Source of the DNA: Opitutia bacterium
Lineage (GTDB): Bacteria > Verrucomicrobiota > Verrucomicrobiia > Opitutales > UBA953
Direction: 5' to 3'
DNA: 64,000 bases
NCBI GenBank assembly: GCA_003569245.1
Contig: BGOM01000015.1
Location: 186,001-250,000, forward strand
The position numbers and the translations under genes are program-made. Below the pieces are notes generated by a model. It was not told the origin of the DNA and did not search any database. It saw only the letters and a program-made list of their open reading frames with translations. This document shows, one piece after another, positions 18,801-26,463 of this stretch. Every line of letters begins with the position of its first letter. Position 1 is the first letter of the stretch.

Positions 18801-21503
18801 GTCGGTCCGGCGCGTGCCTCGTTCTTGGCGCCTACTTTCGCGACCGACTTCCTGGATCCCGTCTCCCACGCGACCACCAATACCCTCACCGTCGGCACGA
18901 CGACCGAGGCCGGTCATATCGAGGTCCGGCCCGCTTTCGGCTCCAAGACCCTCACCCTGGCCCAAAGCTCCGCGGTCCTGGCCAACCAGAGCTCCGTCGC
19001 GGTGCGCGCGGTCGGCGGCTCGTACGCCTCGCCCGAGCAATTCCTCGGCACGGTCGACGGCGTCACGGCCGCCGGTCGCTTCATCAAGACCGGCGCGGGT
19101 TACCTCGACGGTCGGACTGCCAGCGTCACGGCGCCGGTGTTCTCGTCCTATGAGATCGAGGCCGGCCACCTCATCGTCGAATCCGCGAACGGCAGCATCC
19201 TCGGCGGCCGCCCGATCACGCTGAAGGGCGGCTTCCTTGAGATCCAACAAGGCGCGGGCGCGGCGACGCTCGCCACCGGCGCCTTCGCCGCTTCCAGCGG
19301 TACTGGGCTCATCCAGGTCGACGGGGCGCTTGGTTCCGGCGTCCTGACCATCGGCGGCAGCTTTGCCGGCGGCCTGGCGCTGACCGGCGAAGCCAAGGTG
19401 ACGCTGGGGACGACGCTCGCGCCCAACGTGGCCATCTCCGGGGACATCTCGGTCGGCGGCACGTCCACGCTCCGCGGCTCGGCCGTCCTGGGTACGCTGG
19501 CGGCACCGGCGGATTTCATCAACAACGGTACCGTCGCCCCCGGCTACTCGCCCGGCGTCATCACGGTCACGGGCGACGTCACCAATACCGGCACCTACCA
19601 GCTGGAACTTTCCGCCACGGAGACCAACGGCACCTTCAACGACCGTATCGAGTTCTACGGAGCGGCGGACCTGAACAGCGGCGGCACCGGCAAGATCGAG
19701 CTGTCGAAGTACGGCGTCGCCGCCCTCCCGTTCGGACAGCGCTACGTTCTTTTCAAGGGACTCACGCCGGCCACGGTCGCCGCCGCCGGCGGCGTCTCCG
19801 GACAGACCTTCCTCGCCACCGCGAACCTGGGCGGCCTCCGCGTCGGCGACGGCCTCGCCGGTACGGGACTGGCCGCCGGCACCACCGTCACCGGAGTCGT
19901 CAGCACCCTGGCGCGTACGGCCACGGGCGGCTTCGGCAGTTCTGTCATCCTCGACAATGTCACCGGTCTCGCGGTCGGCCAGGTCGTGACGGGTACGGGT
20001 ATCGCCGCGAACTCCGCCATCACGGCCATCGTCGGCAACACCCTGACGTTGGACAAGCCCACCACGGCGACGCCTGCCGGTACGGTCACCCGCGTGGCCG
20101 GTGTCACGCTGAGCACCGCCCTCACCGCCGTCCCCGCCGGAACGGTGGCGATCACGCCGAGCACGAACGCCTCGTCCTATTACACCTCCGTCATCCCGGC
20201 CGGCTCCATCACGATGACCGGGGTGGCTCCGAAGCCCTACTTGTTGTCGATCCCCACGGCGCCCGTCGTCGTCGGCGTCCCGGTGCTCCCCAACGAGATC
20301 GCCGTCTACTCGGTCCGCACCGCCGCCGACTACGACGCTTTCCGGGGGCCGACCGCCCTGCGTACCGCGATCAAGAGCCTCGCTCAGGTCGATATCGTCC
20401 GACTCAACCTCGGCGCCGATGCGACGGCTGACACCCTAGATGACGTCTGGCAGGCGACCCCCGGTGCCTCCTTCAACCTCCTCGGCTCCAAGCTGGCGCT
20501 CATGAGCGACGCCCAGCTGCAGACCGCGATCAACAACCTGACGCCCTTCGGCGCGGCATCCGTCGCCGCGATGTCGATCGAAGGGTTCCGGTCCTCGGAG
20601 GCCCTCCTGGCCAAGCGCCTGGAGACGCGTCGCTTCGACCGCGCCGGCTTGTCCATCGTCAACTCCGAGTGGTTCGTGGGCAGCGATATCCGCCAGCTCA
20701 GCCTCGGCGCCTCCGGCGAACTCAAGACGAAGGGCAACCTGATGGGCGTGCACGCCGGCCTGATCCGGCAGACGGACGAGGGCGCCAACTACGGCTTCAC
20801 CCTCGGCGCCAACCGCGTGACCACCACCGGCGATACCAGCGCCAAGTTCGAGGGTAACGACATCCGTGCGGATGTCTTCGCCGGCACCACGTTCTACAAC
20901 GACCTAATGTCGGTGGACGTCGGCTTCTCCGTAGGCCGCCTGTCCGGCGAGACCCGCCGCGATTCCGTCATCGTGCCGGGCACGACTAACGTCGCTTCCC
21001 CGACGGCGACGACCATCGGTGGCTGGGCCCGGATCGGCACGGTCTTGCCCATGAAGGCCGTCGGTGCCTACGCCACGCCCTTCCTCGGTGTCCAGGTCTC
21101 CTCGACCAGCCTCTCCAGCCTCGAGGAAACCGGCCAGGCCGATGCCTTGAAGGTCACGGCTAAGACCATCGCCCAGACCTCGCTCCGGGCGGGCGTCGGT
21201 TTCCATAAGCAGTGGGAGTCGGAGGATGGCACCTGGCGTTACCGTTTCTCGGCCGACCTGGGTTACCTCAACCAAGGTTCGGGCGAGACGAGTGACTTCA
21301 CCGCCACCAACGCCGATACCAACGGGTTGAACGGACAGAGTTACACCTCGCCCCTGCGCGTCACGGGTGGTTCCGGTTACTACTTCGCGCCCTCGATCAA
21401 CTTCGGGCCGAACGAGAACACGACTTACAGCCTGGGCCTGACCTACGAGAAGAACCAGGGTACCGGTACCGGCTTCAATATCAGCTACCGTAAGCGTTTC
21501 TGA
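12867..21503 (+). CDS. Second giant autotransporter-like protein, tandem paralogue (2878 aa)
   Basis: A signal peptide (probable cleavage after ARA, residue 22) leads into a PATR-type passenger and a C-terminal beta-barrel that starts near residue 2590 and ends in '...YRKRF'. Many blocks align with the preceding protein, for example 'YKTGTGQLTILNSSRLTGD' against its 'IKTGAGTLRVLNDSRMTGD', so the pair arose by duplication. It carries a larger load of the 'VGQ..TG.GIPAGT.IT.I' module: a long run at ~15190-16670 and further copies at ~17300-17700 and ~19800-20170. The last block splits the segment just before the barrel. It is probably cotranscribed with its neighbour and closed by the terminator at 21534-21565. 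Confidence 0.88.
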   Translation: MKLSRRFLVLAAALAAAPLARADVTVNYASPQTNPAQVLVGAPLTGVVNLSNLSAPGSLPSPTQIQELTRTITSLNLSQPVGGVRTQLVVNQQVAATTQIKLLSDDFTSITAFPVTDLAIADVVPLFIKTGGGTLQYDAFKDINYFGNNTFTNNSNLPNDLRSQGAFSGIAIVNQGSLVVSGYLNQWAQYGAFTPAGFTARMVGAKAVIVQGNSTLSFQNTPYNVVRQGPQLGDGQLGNPSSPLLYRLNFVHNLYAGTLTDFVTGNEGTDVNTVLEVGKDEDYALNAHFDAGMVGSIGRIDGAGRLYKTGTGQLTILNSSRLTGDVFIAGGDLVLNDPNGLALRQAASVNLIGGSPTGQTTLSEYNSATDQAGGTEWRPGYLPAGGAPVLEVRSNQTIRNLQALFAEAAVNLWDAGPGTGSRIDVSPNQRLVVIQDANLDGYYTGSINGGQGVFDKQGVGALALMGTSSTIGQIDVNGGKIIANVQSLGYGRVVLGAAGTLSIVQNNAGTLRAQINGAAGSVLTVAPTDNIVNTRSGNATIGNGQLGVIDVYNRQDLFYGQLVVRNGITLAFSFGQDNTFVNASSIVLSSGLGDNDVNGGLGYETTIRFNDTTQRVNNLVGDANTRIELGRGSVTLNQNAATTYQGKVTGAGNLVKEGANTLTLSGLNTYYGATVVKQGALALTGANSIQNTAGLVLLAGASLNATGNQTVGSLFGQAGSTINLNGGTLIVGKTTGQIAELNAALTNFPGTSPDANPAFYLQTTPTVNATITLPWGAAGANTISLASVAGLSAGSPVNGIDPTASVGSGAFIIRPMGAGAAGTATLTLGNVTNLSPGQAIGTIPIVKPINTSSAAGAVISFVTVGNTANLAAGQTVTGLGIAAGTTIQSIVGNRVNLSAPLTAASSGLLTVATGIPAGTTIVAVDLGTNTLTLSNALTAQAAGSLTASQPTLVVADASRLAVGQTVYSEALRKALVPGNINAGFVTVADVTGLAAGQMVTGVGIPAGTTITGFAGNDVLLSASTTAATSGTLTVLTGIPTGARIIGLDTATNTVTLDTNLLAPATGELAIRSGITPGSVITGINGNVLTLDTPLSFQSAGDLTNLPVAGMSRENTVGYLASTLGEQVVRTVVSGAVGGTTLALTDTTGLVQGRTILGTGIPAGAAITGILAAGSATITGTILAGETILPTTNTAGLTVGQIVTGVGIPANTVITAIAPNASITLSNALQAASSGVVTGLAGVTLSQALTAAATGSVRVLTVADQQVLSFRGDITGTGGLTKIGPERLILAGVNTYSGATNIEGGVLQINGDSLRNTSGINIGALGSLAINVDSGTLEFNRPIAGVGGFEKLGAGTLVINTTTGWSTGRIDIIAGSVQFNPGNLSSITGGIVNVRAGTNFQLNTPNDLAWTGSISGPGNTSKTGAGTLTIGGSFTATGTMSVLAGKVIVNALPKDGSLFGTIDVAAGTTFADKVAATTGSQLLAGTNVPVVSTAGFYVGQRVSGPGIAAGSVVVAVGTDSLTLDLPTTAVANQAVVGAETYGTRVSRTATQAAAGTSVSANTAGLQAGMRVYDNTVAGAPVLLGTIAAIVDANTLTLSAATTAARSGDYAFYQGDIKGAGNFEKTGGGLLQLDVPLSLTGLVNLTGGTLKLNTAATFATATAVNLGANTTLDVSGFRQDLANVTGDASSTIDGTGSVLTINVSAGTTAVYRGNIVGGATIDKLGEGTFNLARLGTANLIGAINVQAGTLIGSQGGFGAANLSVDNGATIGFNNDDPTLAWTYAGQVTSTGAGTGTAGGTILKTGAGEVRLTNAGNTAENYVVLGGKLRVSDGRANGIGTSITLINAAPSSLTTGMFTANLAANTTLEIALGDGTERALGSQVTAGAGSSLILANAGAGATVALTSVPQLGSIGLQGNVALWTNGQSEVVGVEGSAGSTLAFSPAPGSAAASQAVTLRQNLPTTMLGVVASGYINTNLTLVGPARASFLAPTFATDFLDPVSHATTNTLTVGTTTEAGHIEVRPAFGSKTLTLAQSSAVLANQSSVAVRAVGGSYASPEQFLGTVDGVTAAGRFIKTGAGYLDGRTASVTAPVFSSYEIEAGHLIVESANGSILGGRPITLKGGFLEIQQGAGAATLATGAFAASSGTGLIQVDGALGSGVLTIGGSFAGGLALTGEAKVTLGTTLAPNVAISGDISVGGTSTLRGSAVLGTLAAPADFINNGTVAPGYSPGVITVTGDVTNTGTYQLELSATETNGTFNDRIEFYGAADLNSGGTGKIELSKYGVAALPFGQRYVLFKGLTPATVAAAGGVSGQTFLATANLGGLRVGDGLAGTGLAAGTTVTGVVSTLARTATGGFGSSVILDNVTGLAVGQVVTGTGIAANSAITAIVGNTLTLDKPTTATPAGTVTRVAGVTLSTALTAVPAGTVAITPSTNASSYYTSVIPAGSITMTGVAPKPYLLSIPTAPVVVGVPVLPNEIAVYSVRTAADYDAFRGPTALRTAIKSLAQVDIVRLNLGADATADTLDDVWQATPGASFNLLGSKLALMSDAQLQTAINNLTPFGAASVAAMSIEGFRSSEALLAKRLETRRFDRAGLSIVNSEWFVGSDIRQLSLGASGELKTKGNLMGVHAGLIRQTDEGANYGFTLGANRVTTTGDTSAKFEGNDIRADVFAGTTFYNDLMSVDVGFSVGRLSGETRRDSVIVPGTTNVASPTATTIGGWARIGTVLPMKAVGAYATPFLGVQVSSTSLSSLEETGQADALKVTAKTIAQTSLRAGVGFHKQWESEDGTWRYRFSADLGYLNQGSGETSDFTATNADTNGLNGQSYTSPLRVTGGSGYYFAPSINFGPNENTTYSLGLTYEKNQGTGTGFNISYRKRF

Positions 21504-21533
21504 CGCTCAAAAACCAAGCTGAGGTCCCCCAAG

Positions 21534-21565
21534 GGGCGGCATTCCGACGAATGTCCGCCCTTTTT
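21534..21565 (+). terminator. Intrinsic terminator after the autotransporter pair
   Basis: An 11-base stem, GGGCGGCATTC (21534-21544) with GAATG and CCGCCC (one bulged T at 21554), encloses a CGAC loop and is followed directly by TTTTT. It lies 30 bases after the stop of the second autotransporter gene. Confidence 0.9.
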
Positions 21566-21583
21566 GTTGTTCGCCCAAAAGCC

Positions 21584-21611
21584 TTGACCAACGGACCTTC
21601 GTTCCTACTTT
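21584..21611 (+). promoter_or_regulatory. Promoter of the tRNA-Glu gene
   Basis: TTGACC (21584-21589) and TACTTT (21606-21611) are separated by 16 bases. The predicted start is ~10 bases before the tRNA, as usual for stand-alone tRNA genes. Confidence 0.6.
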
Positions 21612-21628
21612 CGGCTCTTCCACCGTCC

Positions 21629-21706
21629 GCCCCCTTCGTCTAGCCCGGTCCAGGACACCTCGTTTTCATCGAAGTAACTGGGGTTCGAATCCCCAAGGGG
21701 GCGCCA
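21629..21706 (+). tRNA. tRNA-Glu (UUC), with encoded CCA
   Basis: The acceptor stem GCCCCCT pairs perfectly with AGGGGGC. The D-arm starts GTCTAG, the anticodon loop is TTTTCAT with anticodon TTC, the variable region is TAAC, and the T-arm is TGGGG-TTCGAAT-CCCCA, followed by discriminator G and CCA. The anticodon stem CCTCG/CGAAG has one C-A mismatch at its second pair. It is flanked by the autotransporter terminator and the polysaccharide locus. Confidence 0.93.
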
Positions 21707-21730
21707 CGGTGGACAATTTTCCGCCGACCG

Positions 21731-22996
21731 TCAGACCGTCAAGGTCACGGTCCGGCCGGAACGTCGGGACTCCTCGGCGGCGAAGGCCATGAGATGGCTC
21801 TGGAGGGATACCTCCAGCGAGGTGCGCATCGCGGCCGGATCCGGACAGGTCAGGTCGGCGTGCAAGGTGCTCATGAGCCCGAAATCTCCCCCGCCGTGGC
21901 CGGCGTAGCCCGCCGCGGGCGTCTCGACCACGATTTTTTCCGTGGGCTGTTCCCAGCCGTGACGGGTCACCGCGAGGTCGCAGCCGAGCTGTTTCTTCAC
22001 GAAAGCCCCGCCGCGTAGCACGCCCTCCGTGCCGAAGATCTCCAGGTGGCGACCCTCGTCGAACGCCGTCATCGTGAAGGTCGCCGTGACCTGGCCGGTG
22101 AACCGGGCCGCGATCACCTGATGGTCCACCACGTCGTTATCGCAGCGGTAGACACAACGCCCCCACGGGCTCGTCCGCAACCAGTCGAAGACCTCCGCGT
22201 CGCTGGCTTCCTTGGCGCGGTCATGGACCATCGCCAGCCAGCGCCGGCCTTCCGGCCGGGCGTAGCGGTGGGCGTCGTAAAGACAGGTCGCCGCCGCCGG
22301 GCAGCCGTCGGTGCAGCGGGCCGGGGCGCCGGCGGGCGCGTGCGCCGCGGTGAAGTGCGACAGGCCCCCGTGGGAGGAGAGGGCCTCGCAGGGGCGGTCG
22401 ATGAGCCAGGCCAGCAAATCCATATCGTGGCAGCTCTTGGCCAGGATCATCGGGGAGGAGCTGGCCTCGACCGACCAATGACCGCGCACGAACGAGTGCG
22501 CCTGATGCCAGGGTTGCACCCCCTCGATGAAGTTCGCGGAGACGATGTCGCCGATGGCGCCGGCGCGGAGCAACGCGTGGACCCGGGCGTAGAAGGGCGT
22601 GTAGCGCAGCACATGGCAGACGACCACCCGGCGGCCCAGGCGGCGGGCGGCGTCGCGCACGGCCAGGGTATCCTCGAGCCGGTGGGCGATCGGCTTCTCC
22701 AGCAGCAGGTCGCACCCGAGCTCCATCGCCCGGATCGCGTGGTCGCGGTGCTGGGCGTCCTGGGTCCCCACGACCACCACGTCGGCAGGTTTGCCGGCGG
22801 CGAACATCGCCTCGGCCGAGGCGAAGGACCGGAAGTCGGCCCCGTCCGGCGCGTGGGAGCGGATCACCGCGACGCGCTCCGGGATCGGGTCGGCCGCGGC
22901 CACGAGGGCGAATTGGTCGGTCATGCCGGCGGCGATGGCGGCGTAGGTACGAGCCCGGGAGCCGCTGCCGCAGAAAGCCAGGGAAAGTCGTCGCAT
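21731..22996 (-). CDS. Gfo/Idh/MocA family oxidoreductase
   Basis: This 421-residue protein has an N-terminal Rossmann fold ('FCGSGSRARTY'), the dinucleotide-binding-domain EKPIAH motif near residue 103, and a C-terminal substrate domain. A cysteine cluster (C-T-D-G-C-P...C-L-Y-D) near residue 225 matches a subgroup of the family that carries a short Cys-rich insertion. It would oxidise or reduce a sugar or inositol derivative with NAD(P); the substrate is unknown. I chose the ATG at 22996 because the Rossmann fold starts there and 35 extra upstream codons look non-coding. It diverges from the GbsR-like regulator, with two palindromes between them. Confidence 0.88.
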   Translation of the reverse strand: MRRLSLAFCGSGSRARTYAAIAAGMTDQFALVAAADPIPERVAVIRSHAPDGADFRSFASAEAMFAAGKPADVVVVGTQDAQHRDHAIRAMELGCDLLLEKPIAHRLEDTLAVRDAARRLGRRVVVCHVLRYTPFYARVHALLRAGAIGDIVSANFIEGVQPWHQAHSFVRGHWSVEASSSPMILAKSCHDMDLLAWLIDRPCEALSSHGGLSHFTAAHAPAGAPARCTDGCPAAATCLYDAHRYARPEGRRWLAMVHDRAKEASDAEVFDWLRTSPWGRCVYRCDNDVVDHQVIAARFTGQVTATFTMTAFDEGRHLEIFGTEGVLRGGAFVKKQLGCDLAVTRHGWEQPTEKIVVETPAAGYAGHGGGDFGLMSTLHADLTCPDPAAMRTSLEVSLQSHLMAFAAEESRRSGRTVTLTV

Positions 22997-23056
22997 GGGA
23001 TAGGCAGGGTAGGGTGGGGCCATTGGCTTGCAAGGCCATGACTGGATGGGGTTTGC

Positions 23057-23087
23057 GGGGTATTCACCCTGAGGGTGAAGATACCCC
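23057..23087. promoter_or_regulatory. Strong 31-base inverted repeat in the divergent intergenic region
   Basis: GGGGTA and TTCACCC are mirrored around a TGA centre by GGGTGAA and TACCCC, with only two unpaired bases (GA). The symmetry suits an operator bound by a dimeric regulator, or an RNA hairpin. It sits between the oxidoreductase and the GbsR-like gene. Confidence 0.7.
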
Positions 23088-23096
23088 TTGCCTAAG

Positions 23097-23112
23097 TTCA
23101 ATTTTTATTGAA
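23097..23112. promoter_or_regulatory. Candidate operator of the GbsR-like regulator
   Basis: TTCAAT, four T, ATTGAA form a perfect 16-base palindrome 33 bases upstream of the regulator ATG. AT-rich palindromes of this size are typical of MarR/GbsR-type binding sites, so autoregulation is likely (inference). Confidence 0.6.
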
Positions 23113-23145
23113 ACATGTCGGGCCTTCAGCCCCCAAGGCCGCGCG

Positions 23146-23670
23146 ATGAAGCCCCCCGTCAAAAAGACCCCCGTTGCTCGCCGCGGCCGGCGCGACTCCC
23201 ACCGGCTGACGCCGCACGAGCTCGAGCTGGGCGCCTTTTTTGTTCAAATGGCGGGGATTCTTGGGGTGCCGCGCTCCGTCGCCCAGATCTATGCGTTGCT
23301 ATACGCGGCCGATGTGGCCCTAGATTTCGACCAAATCCAGGCCAAGTTGGGAATGAGCAAAGGTTCTGTCAGTCAAGGACTTAAGTTCCTCAGGGACCAC
23401 GAGATGATCCTCTCCGTCAAGGCCAAGGGTGTCAGGCGCGAACGCTGGGAGCCCACCCCCTCCTTGGCCGCCTCCATGGTCAACCTGGTCCGCCGGCAAG
23501 TCCTGCCGGCCCTCGAACAATCGACCCCGGCCTTGCAGCGGGTCCTCGATGGCGCGCAGAAGGCCGGAGCTTCGCCGGAAGTCCTCGAGCGCCTGACCCG
23601 ACTCAAGCGTTGGAATGCCCGCGCCCTGGAACTCTTCCCCCTGATGCTGCCCCCTTCTCCGGGCGGCTGA
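23146..23670 (+). CDS. GbsR/MarR-family winged-helix regulator
   Basis: This 174-residue protein has a basic N-terminus, then a winged-helix region. The segment 'GVPRSVAQIYALLYAAD' and the recognition-helix stretch 'LGMSKGSVSQGLKFLRDHEMI' (about residues 65-90) match GbsR-type regulators. The C-terminal helices (residues ~105-165) would dimerise. I chose the ATG at 23146 because upstream codons are not conserved-looking and two palindromes occupy that DNA. It stands at the head of the polysaccharide locus and probably controls it, itself, or the divergent oxidoreductase. The ligand is unknown. Confidence 0.85.
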   Translation: MKPPVKKTPVARRGRRDSHRLTPHELELGAFFVQMAGILGVPRSVAQIYALLYAADVALDFDQIQAKLGMSKGSVSQGLKFLRDHEMILSVKAKGVRRERWEPTPSLAASMVNLVRRQVLPALEQSTPALQRVLDGAQKAGASPEVLERLTRLKRWNARALELFPLMLPPSPGG

Positions 23671-23773
23671 AAATTTCGCCGGGTAACCGGCAGACAGTCA
23701 AAAACGCACCGTACGTGCCGGCCCCCAGCGCCGCCACGGGCGGTAGCCTGCCCGAGTAATCAAAATAAGCATA

Positions 23774-23801
23774 AGCGATTGGCGGATAGCGGTTGGCGGT
23801 T
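23774..23801 (+). repeat. Heptamer array, AGCGGTT/GGCGGTT class (left arm)
   Basis: Four phased heptamers alternate A and G as first base: AGCGATT, GGCGGAT, AGCGGTT, GGCGGTT. It lies in the 252-base gap after the regulator gene and pairs with an inverted array at 23870-23897. The rest of the gap holds no gene I can support. Confidence 0.8.
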
Positions 23802-23869
23802 AGGACATCAGTCAAACCACTTCAGGCCCGCGAAGGCCCCTGTCCAAGCAATCGCCTGCATCGGTCCAG

Positions 23870-23897
23870 CCGCTAGCTGCTCACCGCCAACCGCTAA
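23870..23897 (-). repeat. Heptamer array, inverted partner
   Basis: Four heptamers (CCGCTAG, CTGCTCA, CCGCCAA, CCGCTAA) are the reverse complement of the class at 23774-23801. The array ends 25 bases before the ATG at 23923. Confidence 0.7.
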
Positions 23898-23922
23898 CAC
23901 CTTAAATCTCCCCTCCTGTCCC

Positions 23923-24360
23923 ATGCGCGTCGCCATCACTTCCGGCTACTTCGACCCGATGCACCGCGGGCACCTCGAGATGCTGGAACTTTCCCGGGCC
24001 CAAGGCGACGTCCTCTGGGTCATCGTCAATAGCGATGCCCAGGCCGCCCTGAAGAAGGGCAAGGCTTTCATCGACCAGGACACCCGCTTGGCGGTGACCC
24101 GCGCCCTCCGCGTGGTCGACCGGGCGGTGCTGGCCATCGACGCCGACGGCTCCGTCTGCGCCACCCTCGAGCGACTGCTGGCCGAAGCCAAGGCCGCCGG
24201 CGCCGAGGCGGTCTTCTGCAAGGGCGGCGACCGCCATGCCGGCAACATCCCCGAGCTCGCCGTCCTCCGACGTCACGGCGCCCTGCTCATCGACGGGCTC
24301 GGCGCCAAGATCGACAGCAGCTCCCGCATCATCGCCCAGGCCAAGGAAGGTCAGGCCTGA
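23923..24360 (+). CDS. Cytidylyltransferase/adenylyltransferase-like protein (RfaE/TagD fold)
   Basis: This compact 145-residue nucleotidyltransferase has the signature [10 protein letters not shown], with the catalytic HxGH motif at residues ~15-18, and 'KIDSSSRII' near the C-terminus in place of the usual ISSTxI loop. Length fits the single-domain glycerol-3-phosphate cytidylyltransferase and heptose-1-phosphate adenylyltransferase families. It would join a nucleotide to a phosphorylated sugar or polyol for the polysaccharide pathway. The substrate cannot be decided from sequence. The ATG at 23923 places the nucleotide-binding strand at the N-terminus as expected. It is 16 bases ahead of gmd and probably in the same operon. 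Confidence 0.85.
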   Translation: MRVAITSGYFDPMHRGHLEMLELSRAQGDVLWVIVNSDAQAALKKGKAFIDQDTRLAVTRALRVVDRAVLAIDADGSVCATLERLLAEAKAAGAEAVFCKGGDRHAGNIPELAVLRRHGALLIDGLGAKIDSSSRIIAQAKEGQA

Positions 24361-24376
24361 GAACCATTTACCCGAC

Positions 24377-25438
24377 ATGAAGAAACGCGCGCTCATCACC
24401 GGCATCACGGGCCAGGACGGCTCCTACCTCGCCGAGTTCCTCCTCGCCAAAGGCTACGAGGTCCACGGCGTCATCCGTCGGTCCTCGTCCTTCAACACCT
24501 CGCGCATCGAACACCTCTACATGGAGGACCTCGTCCGCGACATCCACGTCAAGAAGATCCACCTGCACTACGGCGACCTGGGCGACGCGACCGGCCTGAT
24601 CCGGCTCATCGGCGACATCCAGCCCGACGAGATCTACAACCTCGGCGCGATGTCCCACGTGAAGGTCTCGTTCGACATCCCCGAGTACACCGCCGACACC
24701 GACGGGCTCGGCACGCTCCGCCTGCTCGAGGCGGTCCGCATCCTCAAGCTGGAGAAGAAGGTCAGGGTCTACCAGGCTTCCACCTCCGAGCTCTACGGCA
24801 AGGTCGTCGAGGTCCCGCAGTCGGAGACCACCCCGTTCTACCCGCGCAGCCCGTACGCCGCGGCGAAGATCTACGCCTACTGGATCACGCGCAACTACCG
24901 CGAGGCTTACGGCATGTTCGCCTCCAACGGCATCCTCTTCAACCACGAGTCCGAGCGCCGCGGCGAGACCTTCGTCACGCGCAAGATCTCGCTGGCCGTC
25001 GCCAACATCGTCCACGGCCGCCAGGATTGCCTCTATCTCGGCAACCTTTCCGCGCAGCGCGACTGGGGCTACGCCCCCGACTTCGTCCAGTGCATGTGGC
25101 TCATCCTGCAGCACCGGCAGCCGGATGATTTCGTCATCGCGACGGGCAAGATGTACACGGTCCGGGAATTCTGCACCCACGCCTTCCGCCGCGCCGGCAT
25201 CGAGCTCGCCTGGCGCGGGACCGGCGTCGACGAGCAGGGAGTCGACCCGAAGACGGGCAAGACGCTCGTCGCGGTCGACCCGCGTTACTTCCGCCCGACC
25301 GAGGTCGAGCAGCTGCTCGGCAACCCGGCCAAGGCCGTCCGCGAGCTGGGCTGGAACCCGCAGCAGACCACCTTCGAGCAGCTGGTCCAGAAGATGGTCG
25401 ACCATGACCTGAAGGCCGTCGCCCACGCGCACCGCTGA
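24377..25438 (+). CDS. gmd: GDP-mannose 4,6-dehydratase
   Basis: This 353-residue extended SDR converts GDP-D-mannose to GDP-4-keto-6-deoxymannose. It shows the NADP-binding [15 protein letters not shown], the Gmd-specific '[15 protein letters not shown]', catalytic S/T in 'QASTSELYG', the YxxxK pair in '[12 protein letters not shown]', and '[16 protein letters not shown]'. All are diagnostic of Gmd. Its stop overlaps the fcl start by one base, so both are translated together to make GDP-L-fucose. Confidence 0.97.
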   Translation: MKKRALITGITGQDGSYLAEFLLAKGYEVHGVIRRSSSFNTSRIEHLYMEDLVRDIHVKKIHLHYGDLGDATGLIRLIGDIQPDEIYNLGAMSHVKVSFDIPEYTADTDGLGTLRLLEAVRILKLEKKVRVYQASTSELYGKVVEVPQSETTPFYPRSPYAAAKIYAYWITRNYREAYGMFASNGILFNHESERRGETFVTRKISLAVANIVHGRQDCLYLGNLSAQRDWGYAPDFVQCMWLILQHRQPDDFVIATGKMYTVREFCTHAFRRAGIELAWRGTGVDEQGVDPKTGKTLVAVDPRYFRPTEVEQLLGNPAKAVRELGWNPQQTTFEQLVQKMVDHDLKAVAHAHR

Positions 25439-26379
25439 TGGATCGGGCCGCCAAGATCTACGTCGCGGGCCACCGCGGGATGGTGGGTTCGGCCATCGTC
25501 CGCGCGCTCCGCGCCGCGGGCCACGCCGCCATCGTCACGCGGACCTCCGCGGAGCTCGACCTGCGCGACGGTGCCGCGACCCGCGCGTTCCTCGCCGCCG
25601 AGCGCCCGGCCACCGTCGTGATGGCCGCCGCCCGCGTCGGCGGGATCAAGGCCAACGCTGCCGCCCCGTACGACTTTCTTCACGACAACCTCATGATGGC
25701 GGCCAACGTCATCGAGGGCGCCCGCCTCGCCGGCGTGCGCAAGCTGCTCTTCCTCGGCTCGAGCTGCATCTACCCGAAGCTCGCGCCGCAGCCGATCCGC
25801 GAGGACGCGCTCCTCACCGGCCCGCTCGAGGTCACCAACGAGGCTTACGCCGTCGCCAAGATCGCCGGCATCAAGCTCTGCGACCATGCCCGCGCCCAAT
25901 ACGGGTGCGACTTCATCAGCGCGATGCCCTGCAACCTCTACGGCACGGGCGACAACTTCTCGCTCGAGAACTCCCACGTGCTGCCGGCGATGATCCGCAA
26001 GATGCACGAGGCCAGGCTGCGCGGCGATACCACGCTCCGCCTCTGGGGCACCGGCACGCCGCTCCGCGAGTTCCTGCACGCCGACGACCTCGCGGAGGCC
26101 TGCGTCATGCTGCTCGAGCGCTACTCGCAGGCGGGCCACATCAACGTCGGCTCGGGCGAGGAACTCACCATCCGCGAGCTGGCCGGGCTGGTCGCCCAGG
26201 CGGTCGGCTTCACCGGGCGGGTCGAGTTCGACCCGTCGATGCCGGACGGCACCCCGCGCAAGCTGATGGATGTCTCGCGCCTCCGCGCGCTCGGCTGGAA
26301 ACACCGCATCACGATGGCCGACGGTATCCGCGACGCCTACGCCTGGTACCTGGCGAACGCCGCGGAGGCGCGTAAGTGA
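25438..26379 (+). CDS. fcl: GDP-L-fucose synthase
   Basis: This 313-residue epimerase/reductase turns the Gmd product into GDP-L-fucose. Visible motifs are 'GHRGMVGSAIVRAL' (NADP site), 'FLGSSCIYPKLAPQPI', and YxxxK in 'NEAYAVAKIAGIKLC'. Length and motif order fit WcaG/Fcl. Together with gmd it shows that the polysaccharide contains fucose or a relative. Confidence 0.97.
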   Translation: MDRAAKIYVAGHRGMVGSAIVRALRAAGHAAIVTRTSAELDLRDGAATRAFLAAERPATVVMAAARVGGIKANAAAPYDFLHDNLMMAANVIEGARLAGVRKLLFLGSSCIYPKLAPQPIREDALLTGPLEVTNEAYAVAKIAGIKLCDHARAQYGCDFISAMPCNLYGTGDNFSLENSHVLPAMIRKMHEARLRGDTTLRLWGTGTPLREFLHADDLAEACVMLLERYSQAGHINVGSGEELTIRELAGLVAQAVGFTGRVEFDPSMPDGTPRKLMDVSRLRALGWKHRITMADGIRDAYAWYLANAAEARK

Positions 26380-26398
26380 TCTCGTGCTTCGCACGAGA
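26380..26398 (+). other. Perfect 8-bp hairpin directly after the fcl stop
   Basis: TCTCGTGC and GCACGAGA flank a TTC loop, starting one base after the TGA. No T-run follows, so it is not a standard terminator. It leads directly into the hexamer array. Confidence 0.6.
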
Positions 26399-26430
26399 GG
26401 GCCAGGGCTAGGGCCCGGGGCAGGGTCAGG
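26399..26430 (+). repeat. Hexamer array, GGGCNN class
   Basis: Five phased hexamers (including GGGCCA, GGGCTA and GGGCCC) continue from the hairpin after fcl. It is the same family as 2896-2925. Confidence 0.75.
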
Positions 26431-26463
26431 CCGCCAAGATTTCTTAGCCTCCGGGATGCATCG

